From the IMG/VR virus record IMGVR_UViG_3300044490_000383, positions 1 to 33,421 of that record: a stretch of DNA of 33,421 bases, one strand, 5' to 3'. Made by a program: the position numbers and the translations under genes. Origin of the DNA: a virus. Within the stretch, counting starts at the first letter, position 1; the number at the start of each line of letters is the position of its first letter. The notes under the pieces are model-generated. The model saw only the letters and a program-made list of their open reading frames with translations. It was not told the origin of the DNA and ran no database searches. Positions 29,070 through 33,421 of the stretch are shown here, piece after piece.

Positions 29070-31562
29070 ATGGCTACCTACTACATATCCGCCAACGCCA
29101 CCGACTGGACCACCTTCGCCAACGCCGGAATCGTCCAGTGCCAACTCACCCTCTCCGCCATGGCCACCGATCGCCTCACCTTCTCGATCGACCCCACCAC
29201 CTGGACCGCCGCCGCCACTTACGCCACCGGCGACACCCTCTATTTCAAGCGCGATTCAACCGTCTTCTTCGTCGGCCGCGTCGCCGAGGTTCCACGCGAA
29301 GCAACCGGAACCCAGCACACCCTCTCCTACCTCGTCCAAGGCCCCTGGGCGCGCCTCGAAGGCGTCGCCTACGGCCAGACCTGGAAACTCCGCGGAACCG
29401 ACGACATCGAGGTGGACGTCGTCAAGCCCCGCGTCGTCCTCGGCCAGAACAACGCCGGCGCCCAGATCACCAACGGCGCCCAGATCGCCGCCGTCATTGA
29501 CTACGCCATCGCCCGCGGCATCCCCATCCTCAAGGGCACCATAGACGCCGGCATCGCCATGCCATACGACGAGCAGCGCCAACTCTCCTGCGCCGACGCC
29601 GTCCGCAAGTGCCTCCGCTGGGTCCCCGACTGGGTCTGCTGGTGGGACTATTCCACCCAGGACGCCGGCGTCTACAAGCCCACCTTCCACGCCCGCGCCG
29701 TCACCAACCTCTCCACCGCAACCCTCGACCTCACCTCCGCAACCAAGCCCGAAGAGGCGTCACTCCGCCCCCGCGCCGACCTCGTCGTCCCCGGCTTCCG
29801 CATCGTCTACGAGAAGACCCACACCTACGACAACAACACCTGGAACTCCTACCAACTCGACACCGCCGGCACCTACACAGACCCCGAGGCCATCGACCTC
29901 CTTTTTGAGCTCCAGGGAAACGTAATCACCGTCAACAAACAGACAATCGAGGTAGCCGCCTACCCCGACTTCGGCGTCCCCGCCCAGGTCAACGCCTTCT
30001 TCCGCCTCCACCTTCCCTGGCTCGCCGACATAGACGACGCCGACCTCGTCATTTCCACCCCCACCCGCAGCGGCGTCGAGAATTACGACTCCTATATCAC
30101 CGAGGGCGCCGTTCCCGACTGGTTGCTCACCCTCATCGGCGTCGAAGAAGAGATCATCACCGCCACCGTTGCCTACGTCCGCCGAGACGGTTCCGACAAC
30201 CCCATCGAAGACGTGGAACAGAAGGAAATCTCCGTCAAACTCCTCTCCACCAACGGAACCTCCCGCCAATACAAGCAGATCGCCTCCATCTCATACGGCG
30301 AGACCACCCCCGTCGGCGTCGCCGCCGCCCTCTACGCCTCCTGGACCAAACTCCACTACGAGGGCACCCTCTCCCTCATCCAGGCGTACCCCGATTTCGC
30401 CTACGTCCCAGGCTACAAACTCAACATCTCCAACGGACTCGCCGCCTGGGCGACCATGGCCGCCATCATCCAGGAGGCCACGATCAGCCTTTTCGACGGC
30501 ACAACCACCTTCCGGATCGGTCCACCCGGCCGCCTCGATGCCGACACCCTCGTCGCCCTCTTTCGCGCAACCCACAACCGCTGCTTCTCCTGGTCCCGAA
30601 TCCAGCGCACTTCCTCGGCCCTTGCCGGCGCTGAAACCGACGGCCCAAAGAACCTCCCCCGCGAGCGCCACTCCGACGGCGATCCCGGCCTCACCCGCCG
30701 CCTCCAGGTCCGCGCCGAGGATCCCGACGACAACCTCCACGTCCTCGACTTCGCCCCCGAAGATGTCGAGTTCGCCGACCCCGCCGACAAGGCCCCCGTC
30801 CTCCTCGCCCCCCGCGAACTCCTCATCCCCGAACTCTCCGGCGCCTCCTACGTCCTCAAGCGCCGCCAGGTCCTCGCCTCCGCCTCCTACCACGCCGCCG
30901 TCCCCCTGTCCGGCGCCACGAGGCACCCATTCCGCTTCACCCAGACCTCCAGCACCGGCGGCGACATCGAGACTGGCCTCCTCTATTTCAACGGCGTTCA
31001 AATCACCATCACCGGCCTCCCAGCCAGCCTGGCCTCCGTCACCACCACCACCCGCTACTACATCGCCGTTACCCTCTCCGCCGGCACCGCCGAATGGCTC
31101 TCCACCTCCGGCGCCTTCCCCGACGACGTGGACGACACCGAGATCTACCCCATCCTCGCCCTCACCTGCGCCGACTCCGTCATCACCGACATCAAGCAGC
31201 ACCGTTGGTCCGACATCGTCGTCCGCTACCACGCCGAAACATCCGGCGGCCTCGACCTTTCCAAGGTCTCCTTCGGCTATTCCATTTCCGGCTCCACCGT
31301 CACCATCAAGGCCGGGTACATCCGCCTCCAGGACGGCCGCGCCGTTGTCACCGCGGCCCAGTACCAATTCTCCCTTGGTGGAACCATGTTTGCCTACGTC
31401 TCCTGGGATCGCGTTTCCTCCACCGCCACGATCTCCGCGGCCGCCACGCTTCCCGCCCCGGCCCTCAACTACATGCGCATGCCCCTTCATGAGTTCGACG
31501 ACACCGGGCACGTCCACACCTACCACGTCGGAGACCTCCTCTTCGACATACCGATCCGATGA
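29070..31562 (+). CDS. large tail tip/hub (baseplate) protein
   Basis: 830 residues, the largest gene in the window, directly after the tape measure as in siphovirus tail tips. The N-terminal 350 residues are strand-rich with tail-hub-like segments (LYFKRDSTVFFVGRVAEVPREATG...HTLSYLVQGPWARLEG; CADAVRKCLRWVPDWVCWWDYST). The C-terminal part (about 610-830) is Thr/Ser-rich with fibre-like strands ending in HEFDDTGHVHTYHVGDLLFDIPIR. Probably forms the tip that carries host-recognition parts. Stop overlaps the next ATG. Specific family not recognised. Confidence 0.65.
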   Translation: MATYYISANATDWTTFANAGIVQCQLTLSAMATDRLTFSIDPTTWTAAATYATGDTLYFKRDSTVFFVGRVAEVPREATGTQHTLSYLVQGPWARLEGVAYGQTWKLRGTDDIEVDVVKPRVVLGQNNAGAQITNGAQIAAVIDYAIARGIPILKGTIDAGIAMPYDEQRQLSCADAVRKCLRWVPDWVCWWDYSTQDAGVYKPTFHARAVTNLSTATLDLTSATKPEEASLRPRADLVVPGFRIVYEKTHTYDNNTWNSYQLDTAGTYTDPEAIDLLFELQGNVITVNKQTIEVAAYPDFGVPAQVNAFFRLHLPWLADIDDADLVISTPTRSGVENYDSYITEGAVPDWLLTLIGVEEEIITATVAYVRRDGSDNPIEDVEQKEISVKLLSTNGTSRQYKQIASISYGETTPVGVAAALYASWTKLHYEGTLSLIQAYPDFAYVPGYKLNISNGLAAWATMAAIIQEATISLFDGTTTFRIGPPGRLDADTLVALFRATHNRCFSWSRIQRTSSALAGAETDGPKNLPRERHSDGDPGLTRRLQVRAEDPDDNLHVLDFAPEDVEFADPADKAPVLLAPRELLIPELSGASYVLKRRQVLASASYHAAVPLSGATRHPFRFTQTSSTGGDIETGLLYFNGVQITITGLPASLASVTTTTRYYIAVTLSAGTAEWLSTSGAFPDDVDDTEIYPILALTCADSVITDIKQHRWSDIVVRYHAETSGGLDLSKVSFGYSISGSTVTIKAGYIRLQDGRAVVTAAQYQFSLGGTMFAYVSWDRVSSTATISAAATLPAPALNYMRMPLHEFDDTGHVHTYHVGDLLFDIPIR

Positions 31563-33157
31563 TCCCCCGCATCTTCTTGGCCCTCTGCCTTGCCCTGTGC
31601 GTCGCACAACTGCCGCGCGCAGACTCCTGGGACTGGCCCGCAACCCCCCCGTCCACATGGTACGAGGTGGACGACATGCGCCTCTATGCCCAACTCTGGA
31701 CCGCCACGGTCGAACGCTGCCTTGTGTCCGGCGTCGCGTTGGTCAGCATGATCGAGACCTGGTCCTGTCACGCCGGCGGCACCAACAGAATCACCGTCAC
31801 AACCACCAACCAGTTCGCCCCATTCCTATACCAGTACTACGACACCGGATCCGCCAGCTACGTCACCGCCACGGGGTTCCCAATCGTCACCACCCAGGCC
31901 ATTGTCCGCCTCACCAAAGCCGTCAACGACTGCATTCCCTATTTCGTGGACATGGCCGCCTTCGGGACCAACTCCAGCTACCTCTGGACCAACAACGTCG
32001 TCGCCACATCCGCAACCGAGTTGGCGACAATCGAGGTCCCCATGCTCACCGACGCCGTCCTGGCCGACACCGGGGCAGGGTGGTTGGAGACATCCGGAAC
32101 CAATAGGTGGGGCATCACGAACTCCGCCGTCGGCTGGTGGTGGTACGGCGACGAGACCGGCGACGCGGAGACCCCCCTCTTTGCCGCCCGCTACTACTCC
32201 AACGCCTGGCAGACCTGCCTATCCGCCGACACCCCCCACAACGGCGTCAACATCCGATGCCGCGACCGCACCAACGTTGTCCCCCAGGGGCGCTACCAAG
32301 CAGGATCCGGCCTGGGCGTCACCAACGACGTTTCCATCCGCCTTGTAACCCGCGCCATCGTTCCCACCAACGAAACCCTGCTCACCGTCACCCAGACGCT
32401 CGTCTTTGCCGCGTCCCCGACCCAGACCTTGTCCTATTGGGCCGACTCGGTCCTGTCCATTTCCACCCTGTCAGGGTCCCCCTCGAACAACGATTCCGTC
32501 GTCATTGTCTACACCAACGCCCTTCGCTACGGCACCCCCGACGGCAGCGTTGTCCCCCCCCGTCTCTACTGGCGCACCTTCCAGGTCCTCAAGGACATGC
32601 TTCACCGCATGCACTGGACCAAGTTCGCCCCCACCATCGTGACCGCCGGATACCCATACTGGCGCGACTTCACCTTCGACCGGCCGACGACGGTGTCCAA
32701 CCAAGCCCTTCTGTCCTCGCGTTGGCCGACCAACCTATCCGCGACCCTGCTTGGCACCGTCCACCTCGGCAACCAGTCAGATCCCAGGGTCAACATGTCC
32801 AGTCGAGAGACCCACCTGACTGCCGTCACCAGCCTGACCACCAACTTCGCCAAACAGGGCGACCTGTACATTGCCGTGACTGAGCCGACCGGCTCCGGAT
32901 GGGGCGGAATCACCCAGCGACTCTTTCATGCCTGGGACATGCCTTATCGCCAGTACCAGTACATGCTATTAGCCTCAACCAATTCCCCTGCTGGCGAGTA
33001 CCTGACCAACGCCGTCCCCTTGCACACCCTCAACATTGGCACGAACATCCCCTGGGAGGTCATTGGAACAGCCCCGAACAGCGTTGTCGGTTACGAAGTG
33101 GCCTGGGCTCGCTGGATCATCCGTTGGAACGTAGCCGGCGGCTTCTCCTACCCCTGA
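31559..33157 (+). CDS. exported large protein at the end of the tail operon
   Basis: 532 residues. A plausible Sec signal (MIPRIFLALCLALCVAQLPRA) precedes a Trp/Tyr-, Asn- and Thr-rich mature protein with many short strands (YTNALRYGTPDGSVVPPRLYWRTF; PYWRDFTFDRPTTVSN), no charged repeats and several Cys. It starts inside the stop of the tip protein, so it is translated in step with tail genes, and it is the last gene of the prophage. It would normally be called a tail fibre or receptor-binding protein by position, which conflicts with the signal. No family recognised. Confidence 0.6.
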   Translation: MIPRIFLALCLALCVAQLPRADSWDWPATPPSTWYEVDDMRLYAQLWTATVERCLVSGVALVSMIETWSCHAGGTNRITVTTTNQFAPFLYQYYDTGSASYVTATGFPIVTTQAIVRLTKAVNDCIPYFVDMAAFGTNSSYLWTNNVVATSATELATIEVPMLTDAVLADTGAGWLETSGTNRWGITNSAVGWWWYGDETGDAETPLFAARYYSNAWQTCLSADTPHNGVNIRCRDRTNVVPQGRYQAGSGLGVTNDVSIRLVTRAIVPTNETLLTVTQTLVFAASPTQTLSYWADSVLSISTLSGSPSNNDSVVIVYTNALRYGTPDGSVVPPRLYWRTFQVLKDMLHRMHWTKFAPTIVTAGYPYWRDFTFDRPTTVSNQALLSSRWPTNLSATLLGTVHLGNQSDPRVNMSSRETHLTAVTSLTTNFAKQGDLYIAVTEPTGSGWGGITQRLFHAWDMPYRQYQYMLLASTNSPAGEYLTNAVPLHTLNIGTNIPWEVIGTAPNSVVGYEVAWARWIIRWNVAGGFSYP

Positions 33158-33334
33158 CCCAGCCGCCCCGACCCCAAACCCGCCCACTCCCACACCAACC
33201 CGTACTCCGACCCCTGCCCCATCGCCCCCGTTTCCCCCGCCTTTCACCCCCCCTTCAACCCCGCTTCTCCTCCCCTTCTTCCCCCGTCCCCTTCCACCCC
33301 ACCTGTCCAATCCCATCGTCACACCGTCCAATTT
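33158..33334. other. non-coding, almost G-free pyrimidine-rich right end
   Basis: 177 bp between the last phage gene and the ftsK stop. The plus strand is dominated by C-runs with very few G. The minus strand carries closely spaced G-runs (for example within 33265-33300) that could form G-quadruplexes. I see no gene. The right transposase sites lie at the outer edge. Confidence 0.6.
33302..33325 (-). repeat. right terminal inverted repeat / putative transposase sites
   Basis: Read on the minus strand, GGTGTGACGATGGG followed by ATTGGACAGG, 19/24 identical to the left end. The word ATTGGAC is repeated 21 bp away (GTCCAAT on plus at 33305-33311 and 33326-33332), suggesting two adjacent transposase sites like Mu R1 and R2. 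A third, weaker relative (TGGACGGCGTAACA on minus, near 33344-33357) lies inside the last ftsK codons. Confidence 0.6.
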
Positions 33335-33421
33335 CTAACCGGCTGTTACGCCGTCCAGATCAATGAGGATTTCCCGCGGATCGGAGCCGCGCGGCGGGCC
33401 GACGATGCCCCGTTCCTCGAG
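33335..33421 (-). CDS. ftsK: DNA translocase FtsK, C-terminal end (host, partial)
   Basis: The last 28 codons and TAG of a leftward gene: EERGIVGPPRGSDPREIL then IDLDGVTAG. The GIVGPxxGxxPRE-I/V-L pattern is the hallmark of the winged-helix gamma domain end of FtsK/SpoIIIE, which recognises KOPS/SRS sequences during chromosome segregation. The rest of the gene lies outside the window. It marks host DNA just beyond the prophage right end. The final residues (DLDGVTAG) overlap a sequence resembling the transposase site, so some could have been supplied by the insertion. Confidence 0.8.
   Translation of the reverse strand, partial: LEERGIVGPPRGSDPREILIDLDGVTAG

Larger units (their letters stand above)
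161..33325. mobile_element. complete Mu-like prophage (transposable phage, siphovirus-type tail)
   Basis: Everything between the two inverted terminal sites forms a coherent transposable phage: leftward repressor, rightward ner-like gene, gam, DDE transposase, MuB-like ATPase, Mu-type terminase, portal, protease and head genes, then tail tube, tape measure and tip. The order follows Mu and its relatives with departures noted under single genes. The right flank is the ftsK C-terminus. The exact ends are uncertain by a few tens of bases: the limits given are the inner inverted repeat, and no matching 5-bp target duplication was found by eye. Genes look intact, so the element may be inducible (inference). 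Confidence 0.85.

Overview
The window is essentially one complete Mu-like (transposable) prophage of about 33.1 kb with thin host flanks. The host is a high-GC Gram-negative-type bacterium: there are Sec and lipoprotein signal peptides, ATG/GTG starts with GGAGG-type ribosome sites, and the last 28 codons of a host ftsK on the minus strand at the right edge. Two dispersed repeat families, a 56-bp double hairpin and an ACCACGAAGACACGAAG-type repeat, remind me of Verrucomicrobiota/Kiritimatiellota-like genomes. That placement is a weak inference. The ends carry a 24-bp inverted repeat, 19/24 identical (161-184 and 33302-33325), taken as transposase-binding ends. I could not find a clean target-site duplication.

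Left end and early region (161-11149). A leftward lysogeny module (XRE repressor at 489-842, then a small membrane protein) faces a rightward early operon, as in Mu c/ner. The early operon runs: Ner-like HTH protein, excisionase-like HTH protein, DUF3102-like protein, Gam-like protein, MuA-like DDE transposase, DUF3820-like protein, zinc-ribbon protein, C5-cytosine methyltransferase, MuB-like AAA+ ATPase. A run of small accessory genes follows (7707-11149). Five copies of a clover-shaped 56-bp repeat lie at or inside gene ends of this segment, all in one orientation.

Intergenic switch (11150-11429). This is the only gap of nearly 300 bp. It separates early from late genes and holds a 9-bp inverted repeat and a perfect ribosome site in front of a three-codon ORF. 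It is the best candidate for a middle/late control region.

Late region (11430-33157). The head module is Mu-type: DUF2730-like protein, gp26-like protein, DUF3486 small terminase, gp28-like large terminase, DUF935 portal, gpI-like protease with a nested gpZ-like scaffold start, decoration protein, major capsid, gp36-like, gp30/F-like and virion-morphogenesis proteins. Stable stem-loops surround the decoration, capsid and following genes. The tail module looks siphovirus-like: tail tube, short tape measure, large tip/hub protein, and no sheath gene seen. Its most unusual feature is a set of proteins with Sec or lipoprotein signals interleaved with tail genes (22811, 24532, perhaps 25253, 25923, 31559), plus one after the capsid gene (18526). 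Two consecutive papain-fold enzymes (C1-like and C92/YiiX-like) sit just before the tape measure.

Genes are tightly coupled: I count 18 ATGA/GTGA stop-start overlaps. The coding strand is G-rich on the left and becomes strongly C-rich on the right, ending in an almost G-free tract at 33158-33330. No tRNA, rRNA, CRISPR array, reverse transcriptase or toxin-antitoxin pair was recognised.
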